Shown piece after piece: positions 34,197 to 45,345 of a DNA stretch of 64,000 nucleotides. The stretch is from Dromiciops gliroides. Taxonomy: Eukaryota > Chordata > Mammalia > Microbiotheria > Microbiotheriidae. Under the pieces are notes generated by a model, which was not told the origin of the DNA, searched no databases, and saw only the letters and a list, made by a program, of their open reading frames with translations. The DNA is taken from positions 4,128,889 through 4,192,888 of the forward strand of contig NC_057867.1 of the NCBI RefSeq assembly GCF_019393635.1, in the 5' to 3' direction. A program made the position numbers and the translations under genes. Numbering within the stretch: position 1 is the stretch's first letter; each line of letters starts with the position of its first letter.

Positions 34197-34699
34197 TTCT
34201 ACCACACATTGCACCTGGGGACCCCACCGCTCCTGAAAGGAAGGAGGTGCATTTTATCATCCCTCATAGCCCTCTGCCCCAGCCAGGTTAGGCCCAGTTC
34301 TTTCCCAACATGTCTGGTGGTAAGGGAGGTCAATTCGAAATCAGCCTCAGAAAGCCTCCTTGAGGCCAGGGACCTTTTGCTTGTCACAGGTACATCACTG
34401 TGGTTGGGGCTCACCTGTGCCAGCTGGCTTGAACCCAATCAATTTAGATTTAGTTTCCAAATCTGGAACCAAAAGGCCTCTGCTTTTACTGTATCCGCCC
34501 AAAGGGTACAGTTCTGACTAGTGAGGGGGGGGGACCAGAATCAACCTAAGGAGATGTAGATCCCAGACCCCTAGCTCATCCAGCTGTAAAAAGCTCCTCA
34601 GAGAAAAGTACTAGGAGAAACCAAGGCCTTCCTCTCTGAGCCCCACTGCCCATGACTCCCAAGCCAAGAAAGTTCAACGTTTTCTTTAGCAAGAGTTGA
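34197..34699. other. Nothing assigned
   Basis: Unique-looking sequence downstream of the BMP15 3'UTR. Confidence 0.4.
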
Positions 34700-34705
34700 T
34701 TTATT
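34700..34705 (-). terminator. Candidate BMP15 polyadenylation signal
   Basis: AATAAA on the minus strand, 1.2 kb after the stop codon; no other AATAAA was seen between. The interval 34706-35879 is free of recognisable SINEs, as expected of a 3'UTR. Confidence 0.35.
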
Positions 34706-35774
34706 GACCACAGAACAAAGTAGAAAACTCCTATAGTTCATATCATTTACCCTCCGTCAGAAAGAGGCCACTTGGTACGGGCAGTGCCTCCCCCTTCATC
34801 TCCAGCAGGCCCTTCCAACCCAGCCCAAGTGGTGTCAGAACTTCCTCAAGGAAGTACCAGGCCCACAGCCATGGCCCTTGGCCTTAGTAGAGTTTAAAAA
34901 TGAACAGCAAAGCTGTGAGTGACTGCCTGCCCTCCACCCTCAGGCCTAGTGCACTGGGGCCCAGTACACTAGGGCCTGGCACCCTATTCTCAAGTGGCAT
35001 GCTAGAGCTGCCTCCTGTGGGTCCTCCACCCACCCAAAGGCCAGCTCCCAGTGACCCAACCACTGAGTGACACACAGACCATCTGGTGGGCTGGCTTTAC
35101 TTGCACATAAAATGAGAAAATATTCAGTGAAGCTTTTTCTGTCCTAGAAATGTTTTTTAAAAGGCATGAGGAAGGGATATGAGATCCTCATTCCCTCTTC
35201 CCCACCAAGTGAATCCTACAATCAATCAGTCCCAGGAATCCTCCCTCAGCCTACTTCCTTCTGCATCCTGATAAGCAAGGAATGGGCCATGAGGACCCAG
35301 GGAGCAGCTAGGGAATCATGAGGCTCCAGAAGGCCCAGCCAGGGCCCAAAACAGATGGCAGCCTTAACAGAGGCAAGAGCCCGAGTGCCAAGAATCCTGG
35401 CCCCTACCCTGGGAGGCCCCATCCCCCTTACTGAATGCATATTTCTGAGAAGCCCAAGGGTTCTTTCTCTGTGGAGCTCAGGGCTGCTCTGCCCAGTCCC
35501 AGCCTGGGGCAAGCAAAGGTTCTAGAAGAGGGAAGGTGGGGCTTGTCTATGACTTAGGGCTGCCACACACATCTTCCACCATAGCGATCCCCAAGATTCT
35601 TCTGGCAAGATGACTTCTCACCCAACTAGAAGCAGCAGGAGAGTGGGAGGCAGGAGCCCCAAGGCATAGTCTCCAATCATTAGGGACTGTTGGGTTCAAG
35701 GTCTAGGTTTGGTTTTTAAATTAATTGTGGGAACAAAAGTGAGGTGAGCATCAGAGAAAGAATGACTGTGCCTA

Positions 35775-35796
35775 GGGGTGGGGGTGGGGGTGGGGT
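35775..35796 (+). repeat. G-rich (GGGGGT)n run
   Basis: Four G tracts separated by single T in the BMP15 3' flank, about 100 bp past the stop codon; C-rich in the BMP15 transcript. Confidence 0.8.
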
Positions 35797-35879
35797 CAGC
35801 TAGGGTCTGGGATTGGTGAAAGGAGTGCGCATGTGGGGGTCAAGAGCACTGAACAAGCAGGAGGCTGCAGGCCTCACAC

Positions 35880-36706
35880 TCAGCGACAGGTACAGGACTG
35901 GGCAATCATGTCCTCATATTCTTTGTACAGGATGCTGCCACTGGCCTCGATCAGCAGGACACTGATGGCTGAGTACTTGTGAGGGACGCACGAGGGCCGG
36001 GGGATGCTTCCGTCCACCAGCTCATTGATAAGGTTCTGAATGATGGCATGGTTGGGTGAGCAGAGGCCTGAGCGCAGTACCCGTGGACAGGCCCCTTTGC
36101 AGTAGTTGGGGTTGTACAGGTGGGGGGCGATGATCCAGTTGTCCCAGCCCAGCTGGCGGAAGCTAACCTGGAAAGGGTGGAGAGAACACTGGGTCTGCTC
36201 TGGTGAACGGCCAGGCACCTTGGATCTCATGGGGTCCACCTGACGGACTCGCCGGACCAGGGAAAGGGCAGCAGCTCCCTTCAGGGTCCCCTCCGGAAGT
36301 TCTTGCAGCCCAATTTGGGGCACACTCTTAAAGGTGTTGTTGAAATACAGAACCAGGAAAGCAGTGTCAGTGGCCAACACCTGCCTCCACCCAAGGCCAA
36401 TCTCAGTCCTTTCTTGCTGCTGACACCTGACTTGGATGTGAAGGACTCTCCTTCCCTTCTGAGGCCAGACTTGCTGCCGAATGTAACTGGTGAGATCCAT
36501 CTCTGCCCAGGCCTCAGGCAGAGTAAAGCCCGGGGAGCCTCCACCCAGGAGGACAGTGCTCTCGTGGGCCCAGGGTTCTACATAGCAGGAGAGATGGGAG
36601 TGAGACACACGGAGGCGAGGCTGGTAAGCAATGGCGGCCCTCATGAGCTGGTACACCTCACGGGTTGGCTGAAGCGGGAAGTCTAGGGTTTGCACGTACC
36701 AGGGAC
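35880..36706 (-). CDS. BMP15: BMP15 exon 2 (prodomain end, cleavage site, mature TGF-beta domain)
   Basis: Acceptor TCTCTGAAG, then 827 nt to TGA at 35880-35882, residues 123-397. BMP15 is a secreted oocyte ligand that acts with GDF9 through BMPR2 and ALK receptors on granulosa cells to drive follicle growth. The prodomain (YQLMRAAIAYQPRL, LSCYVEPW) leads to a furin site RRVR (274-277) and a 120-residue mature part. It has the BMP15/GDF9 hallmarks: PRPSCVPHKYSAISVL with a single Cys where BMPs have two, and KEYEDMIAQSCTCR at the end. A sequon NNT lies at 245. Mature cysteines are 296, 325, 329, 338, 362, 394 and 396; the one at 338 (RSGLCSPNH) is absent from human BMP15 as I remember it. Confidence 0.96.
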
Positions 36707-36869
36707 CTTCAGAGAAAATGAAGGAAGGAAGAACAGAAAGTCAGCTTCCAGCCACCCAGAGGGAGTATCCCCTCCCAACCCACCTGACCACAGCAGCACA
36801 AATGATCAATTGAGGGCCGTGGTTTCCTTCTCCCCTCAAAGCCAGCTCCACATTAGCTGGTCAGTGACA

Positions 36870-37250
36870 GGCCAAGTCAACAAGCTCCTGTATGTGTCAG
36901 GCACAGGGGAGAGGAAAAACAACCCTGATCCCTCAAGAAAGAGTGGGATTCGAATGCGATAAAGTGTGTATGGAAAAGGACAGCACAAGGTAGTGTGAGG
37001 AGGGAGAGAGCAATGGTAACTGGGTAGTAGGGGAATAGAGGAAAAGAACATAGAAGATTAAGGATTCTGACAGGCAAAGGAGGGAGGGCATTCCAGGCAT
37101 GGGGAACAGTTCATGCAAAAGCATGGAGACAGGAGATGAAAGAGAACACTAAGGTTCAGAGAAGTTAAACAACTTGCCTAAGGCTACACAGCTAAGACCT
37201 GGCAGATACAGAATTCAAAAACCTCCAACCCCAAACCTAGCCCCCTTTCT
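36870..37250 (-). repeat. L2 3' fragment and MIR
   Basis: TGTATGTGTCAGGCACAGGG and TTCCAGGCATGGGGAACAG are L2-like; AGAGAAGTTAAACAACTTGC after 37155 is MIR. Confidence 0.5.
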
Positions 37251-37594
37251 ATGGTATCACTTTCCTTAGTGGGTGTTCCTACCTACCCCAATTCTTCACC
37301 AAAAAAACCCCCAAGCAGAAACCTTTCAAGGATCAAATGCTCAGCAAAGATGAAAAGATGAGGTCAGATGCAAGGCCAGTACAGAGAACCCACCAGATGT
37401 GCTCTCCCTTTCTTCATTAGCATCCCAAGCCATCAGGGAATCTCAGCAGACACAGGACCCTGGGCTAACCAGCAAGCTGGGACAGCAGCCATAGGCAGCT
37501 AGAGAAATGGGTCGGCCATTCTGCAAAGAAATTCCCAACTATGGCCAGCAAGTCACTCAATTGTTGTGGAAAAGAACTAGAAACAATTAGGGAG
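37251..37594. other. Nothing assigned (BMP15 intron)
   Basis: No repeat or element recognised. Confidence 0.4.
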
Positions 37595-37815
37595 TGGTAA
37601 CCACTATGCCTGGAATGACACTAGAGTTCAAATCCAGCATCAGAAACTTACTACCTTCATGGCCCTTGGCTATCTAACCGCTGCCTGCCTCAGTTTCCTC
37701 AGCTGTAAAATAGAGATAACAATAGCACTCACTTCAAAGGGTTGTTGTGAGATGCAAATGAAAATAATTATAAAAAGCACTTAGCACAGTGCCTGGCACA
37801 TAGAAGGTGTTATAG
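37595..37815 (+). mobile_element. MIR/MON1-type SINE
   Basis: GAGTTCAAATCCAGCATCAG, CCTCAGTTTCCTCAGCTGT and AGTGCCTGGCACATAGAAGG in order. Confidence 0.7.
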
Positions 37816-37839
37816 ATATTCTTATTCTCCTCTTCTCCC

Positions 37840-38215
37840 TGATGCAATATTATTGGACCATATGAAATTATGTGAGAAACTATTTCAGAGACTCCTGGGA
37901 AGACTTATACCAACTGATACAAAGTAAAGAGAGCAGAACTAGAAGAACACTGTATACAGTGACTACAACAATGGAAGGAAAAACCAAGAGCACTAAGCAT
38001 GCTGCTGGGCAGACTCCTGCCAGAGAGGTATTAGACCAGATGCGGCATGAGATGTACATTTTCAGACGTGTCCAAGATTTGCTTTATTTAAAAATATTTG
38101 ATAGAAGGGAAGTTTTTGATTTTGTTTTAAAGGGCAAGTGTTTGGGAACAGGTGGGCAAGTGATCTTGGTGTTTGCCAAATACAAAATAAAAGCTAAATG
38201 TTGTTTCCCCCAAAA
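37840..38215 (+). mobile_element. L1 3' fragment (ORF2 end and tail)
   Basis: YFRDSWEDLYQLIQSKESRT matches the FRETWKDLHELMLSEMSRT end of ORF2 at 21255-21320. The following AT-rich text ends in AAATACAAAATAAAAGC. Confidence 0.65.
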
Positions 38216-38374
38216 GAAAGCAAGCAAAGCTACGAGCCTATAGGGGCAGGGAACTGACTAAGTGTCTTTCCTTCACATTTTCTCCAGAAGGAGGAACAAA
38301 AACCTATTAGGAACATAGTTAACAAAGACACAGCCCTGGAAAGGGAACTTCTCCCAGCTCTTCTGCCTCCAGCT

Positions 38375-38560
38375 GCATGGGGAAGGTGAACCAGGAGTTT
38401 CAGAATACACTCAGTTTGGAGTTCAGATTTCACCTTGCTATTTCCTACCTGTGAGACCCTGGACAAGTTACAACCTCTCTAGATCTCCATTTCCTCAGCT
38501 CTAAAATGGGGAGTACATTAGGGGAAAGCATTAACTAAAAGTCCTCAAAGATCCCTCTGA
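38375..38560 (+). repeat. MIR
   Basis: CCTACCTGTGAGACCCTGGA, CTCCATTTCCTCAGCTC, GATCCCTCTGAGCTCTAAGC. Confidence 0.6.
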
Positions 38561-38586
38561 GCTCTAAGCATTTTCATTTTAATTAA

Positions 38587-38728
38587 ATTGTCTTTTTGGT
38601 GGGGGGCAGGGCAATGAAGGTTGAGTGACTTGCCCAGGGTCACACAAGTGTCTGAGGCTGGATTTGAACTCAGTTCCTCCTGAATCCAGGGCTGGTGCTT
38701 TACCCACTGCACCACCTAGCTGCCCCAC
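38587..38728 (-). mobile_element. WSINE1-type SINE with small deletion
   Basis: TCATTTTAATTAA at 38574-38586 and 38730-38742. The AGCTAGTAAG segment is missing. Confidence 0.88.
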
Positions 38729-38861
38729 TTCATTTTAATTAAGATGGAGCTCATTAGTAGAAAACTGAACTGGGGTGTGGACCAGAAATAGGGGGTAAGA
38801 AGTTAGGCACAGGAAGAACTCAGAGCTGAAGGAGTTTCCCAGAAGTGGAATCTGGAGCAGA

Positions 38862-39949
<1,088 letters not shown>

Positions 39950-39950
39950 T

Positions 39951-40183
39951 CCATGCTATCATTCAGAACCTTATTGCCTTTCCTCCGCCATCTTGGCTCT
40001 GCCCCCTCCGCCCCCCTGCTCCCAGTACCCCATTCAGAAACTTGTCAAGGAGCTGGTGTATGGAAGCATCCCCTGGCCCTCATGCATCCCTCACAAGTAC
40101 ACAGCCATCAGCGTCCGGCAGACTGAGGCAAAGAATACGAGGGCTCAAAAGAAATGCCTCATTCTGGGGCATGTAGAAAGATT
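39951..40183 (+). pseudogene. Inverted partial copy of BMP15 exon 2 inside the BMP15 intron
   Basis: 40031-40130 aligns without gaps to the reverse strand of 35943-36042 at 85 of 100 bases. It translates as IQKLVKELVYGSIPWPSCIP then HKYTAISVRQTEA, against IQNLINELVDGSIPRPSCVP and HKYSAISVLLIEA in the gene. After a 19-base deletion, AAAGAATACGAGGG continues the match to KEYED. To its left, 39951-39975 matches 36027-36051 (24 of the first 25 bases allow one change, plus one at the end). Between the two parts lie 55 bp containing an L1 5' end in antisense (CCGCCATCTTGGCTCTG), and the words CATTCAGAACCTTATT and CATTCAGAAACTTGTC on either side look like its target duplication. It cannot code for a protein. 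Confidence 0.9.
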
Positions 40184-40229
40184 TGGTTTTTCTTCCCCAA
40201 AGATCTCATTTTTGAGCTCGTGTAGTAGA

Positions 40230-40400
40230 AAGCAGGCAAGAGTGGGCACCAGGAGACCCTGGATTCCAGTCTTGGCCATGGGACTTCCTGGGCCAGTCAC
40301 TGCTTCCCCTTGCCCCACTTCGCTCATTTCATTTGTAAATGGAAACAATGAACGGAAATCCCTTTGCAAAACTTTTAGGGGCAATAGAAATATGGCCATT
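40230..40400 (+). repeat. MIR
   Basis: GACCCTGGATTCCAGTCTTG, GGGACTTCCTGGGCCAGTCA, TTCATTTGTAAATGGAAAC. Confidence 0.55.
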
Positions 40401-40729
40401 ATCAGGATATTCACATTGCCCCAAGAACTGAAGAAACTCGTTCCTTGCTGAACAAGCAATGGGTTCTCCTTGGGGTGGGCTTCAGTTGACAGGTTGCTCA
40501 GGACCTTGGGATACCCACACCCTCCAACACATATCAATGCACCCATGTGCCTGTCACATGGTGAGGGCCCATCCACAGGAACAGCCCTCCCATCCCTGGG
40601 AAAGGGGGGCTCAGAGCACCCCCCCCAGCCAGTTGGCCAGTCTTTTATTTCTTTTTCTTCCTACTGTCATCAATCTGCTTCTCTCTATTCAGGCAGTCCT
40701 CTGTCATCTCTCCTCTAGCCTCTCAAGTT

Positions 40730-41183
40730 AACATTCCTAGCTCTGGTCCATTCTCTTAGGTGCCCAAGTGACTTTCCAAAAGTCCAGATTCAACCTTGAC
40801 GATTCCCAAGCTCAAGAAACCGAAGAGGTTTCCTAGAGTCTTGAAAATAAGTCACTAAGACCTCCGTTTGGCCTTTGATAGCTCCAGCTAGCCTTTCCAG
40901 CCTTCTCTATACGCCAAACTTCCAGGCTTGGTGTTATTTACATAAGAGATTCGCCATCCCTCCCTTCCATGTTTTTGGTACTGGTGGTCGGCTCCCCAGG
41001 CCTGGGACATGCTCCCTTCTCACTTCTACCTCTTCCAATCCCTAGGCTCCTTCAGGCACAGCGCAAGCGCCGCCTCTTCCACGACGCCTTTCCCAAGCCC
41101 TGCACCTGTTCACGCCTCTCCCATGCTTTATACATGGTCTATGTTCTCCCAGCAGTGCCAGCTCTTTATGGGCAGAGACTTTG

Positions 41184-41241
<58 letters not shown>

Positions 41242-41290
41242 GCCTAGCACATGGTAGGCACCTTGGAAATGCTCGGTAGTTGTCTGTAGT
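40730..41290 (+). mobile_element. L2/CR1-type LINE 3' end with (CA)n
   Basis: AAACCGAAGAGGTTTCC region, CGCCTCTTCCACGACGCCTT, TGGGCAGAGACT and CCTAGCACATGGTAGGCACC follow the usual 3' order; a (CA)n run at 41187-41237 lies within. Confidence 0.6.
41187..41237 (+). repeat. (CA)n microsatellite
   Basis: About 24 uninterrupted CA units after GCGCGC. Confidence 0.97.
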
Positions 41291-41940
41291 CTGGTGGGGT
41301 AGGAAGGGCCCTTGGGGATGGGGATGGGGCCATGCCCTGGAGGGCCACATGGTAACATAACCAGAGGCCAGCTTGCTTTCTCTCTCTGGAAGGAGTGACT
41401 CACCTCCACTACCAAGCATCTTCCTGCTCCCAGGCTCCACCCTTCCTCTGCTACCCCTCCCCCCCCCCAGCCCCCTCACTTCCTCCATTCGTCTGGCTGC
41501 CTCTCCCCAGGTCCCAGCCTGAAGATTGTTTCAGACCGCCCGACCTCTTTGGCTGCCTCTTCACAGCCTCCCTCAGCTGAGGCAGTGCTGGGATGAGAAG
41601 CCCCAGGCAGCCGGATTTCTCCACACCCACTCCCTGGGAGGAGAGGGCAAGAGGCCAGCTTTCCACCAAGCCTGAGGCTACGCTGACACCAAGCGGCTGA
41701 GCCGGGGCAAAGGCTGTCCGGACAAAGGCTACTGGAAGGCCCTAGACTGAGATGGGAACTGGGAGGAACCTCAGACATCACTCAACCCAAGGCTCTTGCC
41801 AAGGCCTCAACCCCAGAGCTAGGAGGAGCCGGTCAGACTGAGGGGACCTTCCCCTGTAGTTCCTGGGGTCCTCAGAGAAGGGCTGGAGGCCAAAGACAAA
41901 GGCCAAAGAGTCTTTTCCCAGGTTCAGGCTCTTAGCCATT
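41291..41940. other. BMP15 intron, nothing assigned
   Basis: No repeat recognised apart from a C run at 41459-41468. Confidence 0.45.
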
Positions 41941-41945
41941 ATAGT

Positions 41946-42034
41946 CAATTAACCTTCCCAGGGTGTCTACAGGCCACTTTCTTCCAGCCCCCGGACAAAG
42001 ACAGCCCAATTAAAGTCAGTTATCTGACTAATTG
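41946..42034. promoter_or_regulatory. Cluster of three TAATTG homeobox motifs in BMP15 intron
   Basis: TAATTG occurs on the minus strand at 41946-41951 and 42007-42012 and on the plus strand at 42029-42034. TAATTG is the core reported for NOBOX, an oocyte homeobox factor. The motif is short, so chance is possible. Confidence 0.25.
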
Positions 42035-42094
42035 GCCTGGGGGTGGGGCTTCCAAGCACAGGTGCAATTGGCCTCCTGAGGCAGCTAGAGTTCC

Positions 42095-42260
42095 GGCAGG
42101 TGGGAGTCATGGGGCCTGGCTTCTAGTCCCAGCTGTTACCTCTGAGCTGTGTGACCTTGGGCAAGTCTCTGGGCTGAAGTTTAGTGGCCTCTTCTGGAAA
42201 ATGAAGGGGCTGGAGCAAATCATTTGCAAGGCCTCTTGCAATTTTAAATCTGGAACTGGG
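42095..42260 (+). repeat. MIR
   Basis: GGCTTCTAGTCCCAGCTGTT, TGTGTGACCTTGGGCAAGTC, CTTCTGGAAAATGAAGGGGC. Confidence 0.7.
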
Positions 42261-42559
42261 GTCTAGGGACTTGCTTTGCACAGTATTTTTATCACCAGAT
42301 TTCAATAGAATTGACTTCCTTTGTAATCCTACACATTGTATTTAATGCATTAGAAAACATTCTTCTGAGAAGGGGCTCGGGGTCGCTCAAAAGTAAAGAA
42401 TCCCTACTCTGAAGCTTGCTGCGATGTATGCCAATAGTAAGTAACTGAAAATAGGGACCTGCGTTTAGCGATTCTCAACCACGCTAACCTAACCGAAGAG
42501 GCGGCCTCAAGTGCTAAGACTGCTCTATTTGGCCTCAGGGGAGGTTCTCAAGAGCAGGG

Positions 42560-42990
42560 GCTGTCTTTGCCTGTCTTTGTGCTTAGCACAGTGTCTGACA
42601 CACAGTAAGTGCTTAATAATGTTGATTGACTAATGTTTATTAGCTTCATCATGACCTTGGGCAAGTCATTTGTCTCCTGGTGAGTGCCTGGGCAACTCTT
42701 TAAGATTGTAAATTCCAGAGCAGATGTGCGAATCTGTAAGAAAGGGGGCTCCCTTTACCTATGACATCTTGTCTAGGCCAAAAGCACGGTTATTCATAAC
42801 TGATGGGCGACTCTCAAAGTGCTTTCAAATTTAAAGCACTTTACTTGCACTGTCTCCTTTGAGAGCCTCCCAGCAACCCTTTGAGGTAAAATATATGCTA
42901 CAGACATTTTCATCCCCATTTCGCAGATGGGGAAACCGAGGCCCAGGGGAATCTAGGGGTCAGAAGTCAATCACATTGACCACACTAGAC
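42560..42990. repeat. L2 sense tail and MIR antisense
   Basis: 42570-42640 has GCTTAGCACAGTGTCTGACA and TAAGTGCTTAATAATG; 42810-42985 has CATTTCGCAGATGGGGAAAC. Confidence 0.6.
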
Positions 42991-43489
42991 CCCCTGCCTT
43001 TCAAGACCGGCCTTTTAGGCAAGAGTTACTAGAGACAACCCCGCACACCCTAAACAAGCCTCTGGCCCTTGCTGCTGGACCCTGGGGGGCAGAGAGAGGA
43101 AGGAGGGAGGAGGCCTCTTTTCCCTGACCTCATCCTGGGCTTCCAGGAGCAGGGTGGGGCGCCTCAGCTGGGAAGTGGCAGGCCGCTCTCCCTCCCTCCC
43201 GGCTGCAGGGAAAGGGATGACTCACGTCTTGGCCCCGAGGCCCTGAGACCCGCACTGGGTGGGGGTGAGGAAGGAAGAAAGGGACAAAGGGAAGGCAGGT
43301 GTGGAGGCCGCCTGCATGCGTCTCTCACTTAGCAGCCCCGACTCCCAGAGGGAGAGCACCTTTCTCGGCCGCAGTTGGGCCTCCGCGGCCTGGAGTGCCT
43401 CAGTTTCCTTCTCTGTAAGATGAGGGGCTGTGCCAGCTCACTGGCCGCTAGGGCTCCTCCCACCCCGACACCGCCCCTGCCCCACTCAC

Positions 43490-43856
43490 CTCGGGGGTGC
43501 AGCGCACGGCGGCCCTTGGGCTTCACTAGCCTTACAGCATTGGCACGGAAGATGCGGTTCTCCCGCGGGCGTCCGTGCGGGTCGGCACTTTGCCGGTATA
43601 GCTCCAGCATGTACTGCAGCGGCCGCCCGCGAGTCGGCTGCCATCGGGGGGGCTTCTGGGGCGCTTCTTGCAGCAACGCCCCAAGCAGGGGCAGCAGCGT
43701 GGGCACCTGGACTGGCGCCACAGCATCCTGGGCGCAGGCACTGGTCGGGAAGCTCAACCCCAGGGCAAAGAGCAGCGCCCACGGGAGCCAGCCTGGGCCC
43801 ACAGGGCCCACTGTCGGGAAGAGGGGGGTAGGGATCTGCGGGGAAGCCATGGGCAT
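43490..43856 (-). CDS. BMP15: BMP15 exon 1 (signal peptide and first part of prodomain)
   Basis: 367 nt coding residues 1-122 plus one base, joining exon 2 as ...HPRG|PWYVQT. A hydrophobic stretch WLPWALLFALGLSF (23-36) with likely cleavage after TSACA (38-42) is the secretion signal. It follows an unusually long 22-residue proline-rich start, MPMASPQIPTPLFPTVGPVG. The segment LQYMLELYRQSADPHGRPRE is the conserved beginning of the BMP15 prodomain. The full precursor is 397 residues, close to the 392 of human. The exon is GC- and CpG-rich. The ATG at 43856 is the first in the frame; the ATG two codons later is a possible alternative. Confidence 0.88.
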
Positions 43857-44700
43857 GCGGGGACCTAGACTAGCAGACAGCTGGACTTGGGGGGGGAGGC
43901 ATTAGCCCCGGGCTCAGCCCAGCCTAGGTGCCCTCGAAGGGGCCAAGGAGCAAGCCCCGTACTGTTGGGTGCCGGCTCTCCGCTCCTGCCTCACTCAGGT
44001 GATCCCATCCCTGCCCCCAGACCCCTTATGAGCTGCCTAGAGGGGAGGGGAGGGGAGGGGAGGGGAGGGGAGGGACGGGCTCCCCCTCCAGGAAGCCTTC
44101 CGCCTTTCTCCATGATCTCCAGCTGTTTTTCTAAGAAGGCTGGCTATCTGGATGGGAGCTCCTTAGGGCAGGCCTGGAGAAGAGAGGAGATTTAAAATGC
44201 TGGAGATTTAAAAAGGCTGCTGTTCTTCCCTTCTCTTAATAAAGGGGCAAGCCAGCGGCCCACCAAGGCTTAAGGTCTCTTAAGGTCTCTAGGCCTCTCC
44301 TTGGCTTCCTCTTGGCTTTCCCTTAAGGAAGGCAGCTGGGGAGAGCCAGCAGAAGAGGGCCCCTTGGACTGGAGCAAGCGCCAGACTTGCCTCTGCCCGG
44401 CCCGCTCTGAGGCACCTCAAGGCTGGCTTCCCAGCCACCAGAGACAGCTCAAGCCTACCTAGTCACACTCTGGGCTGCCGGCGAGTCAAGTCTGTTCCAA
44501 CCTATACTTCCTGCCAAGGGACTCAGATCCCCAAATCAGAACCCCCAACCATCCAATCCACCCACAGAATCGAGGCCTGACCTCATTGGTCATTGCCCAC
44601 CTCAGCTTAGGGTCTTTGGTGTCCGATGTCCCAGGTACCCAGGCTGTCATCCTCTACTGCCTGATCTCTTAGCCCCTGCCCCCCATATCCAATCAGTGGT
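43857..44700. other. BMP15 upstream region
   Basis: No TATA box near the start codon. An E-box CAGCTG lies at 43878-43883. A (GGGGA)n run of about seven units is at 44041-44075, and TCTTAAGG-type short repeats are at 44272-44290. No SINE within 1 kb of the start codon. Confidence 0.5.
44041..44075 (+). repeat. (GGGGA)n microsatellite
   Basis: Seven GGGGA units 0.2 kb upstream of the BMP15 start codon. Confidence 0.95.
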
Positions 44701-45345
44701 CAAATCTTGCCGATTCTACCTTTGCAGCATGTCTCAAATACACCTTCTGACTCCTCTGATACTGTCACCGCCCCCCACCCTTATCCCTGCAGGCCCTCAT
44801 CACCTCACATATGGACTATTGTAACAGCCTACTAGTGGCTACTAGTGGGTCTGCCTGTCTCAAGACTCTCCCCAGTCAAATCCATCTTCCATTCAGCCTA
44901 TGAAATAACTTTTCTTTTTTGTTGTTTTGTTTTGGTGAGGCAATTGGGGTTAAGTGACTTGCCCAGGGTCACACAGCTAGTAAGTGTCAAGTGTCTGAGG
45001 CCGGATTTGAACTCAGGTCCTCCTGAATCCAGGGCCAGTGCTCTATCCACTGCGCCACCTAGCTGCCCCAGAAATAACTTTTCTAAAGTGCAGGTCTGAC
45101 CATGTCAACCTCCTCCCCCCCCACTCAGTATTGCCTCCAGGGTCAAATACAAAATGCTCCATTTGGCATTCAAAGCTCTTTTCCAGTTTTCTTACATCTT
45201 ACTCCCTGATATGTACCCAGACTCTTTGATCCAGTGATGCTGGCCTCCTGGCTGGTCCAGCTCTGGCCATGTTCACTGGTGCCTGGAATGCTCTCTCTCC
45301 TCATTTCCTCACTTTCTCCAGAAAGCCTTTCTCAGGCTTTTCCTC
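44701..45345 (+). mobile_element. L2/CR1-type LINE 3' region (split by a SINE)
   Basis: CTGCAGGCCCTCATCACCTC, GGTCAAATACAAAATGCTCC, ACTCTTTGATCCAGTGATGC and GCCTGGAATGCTCTCTCTCC in order. Confidence 0.65.
44916..45070 (-). mobile_element. WSINE1-type SINE nested in L2
   Basis: GAAATAACTTTTCT at 44902-44915 and 45071-45084, perfect. Confidence 0.93.

Noticed and set aside
39993..40451. Plus-strand ORF with a TGF-beta-like stretch, as a functional gene
   Set aside because: It has only part of one domain, begins inside an L1 remnant and continues into a MIR; it is a fragment of BMP15.
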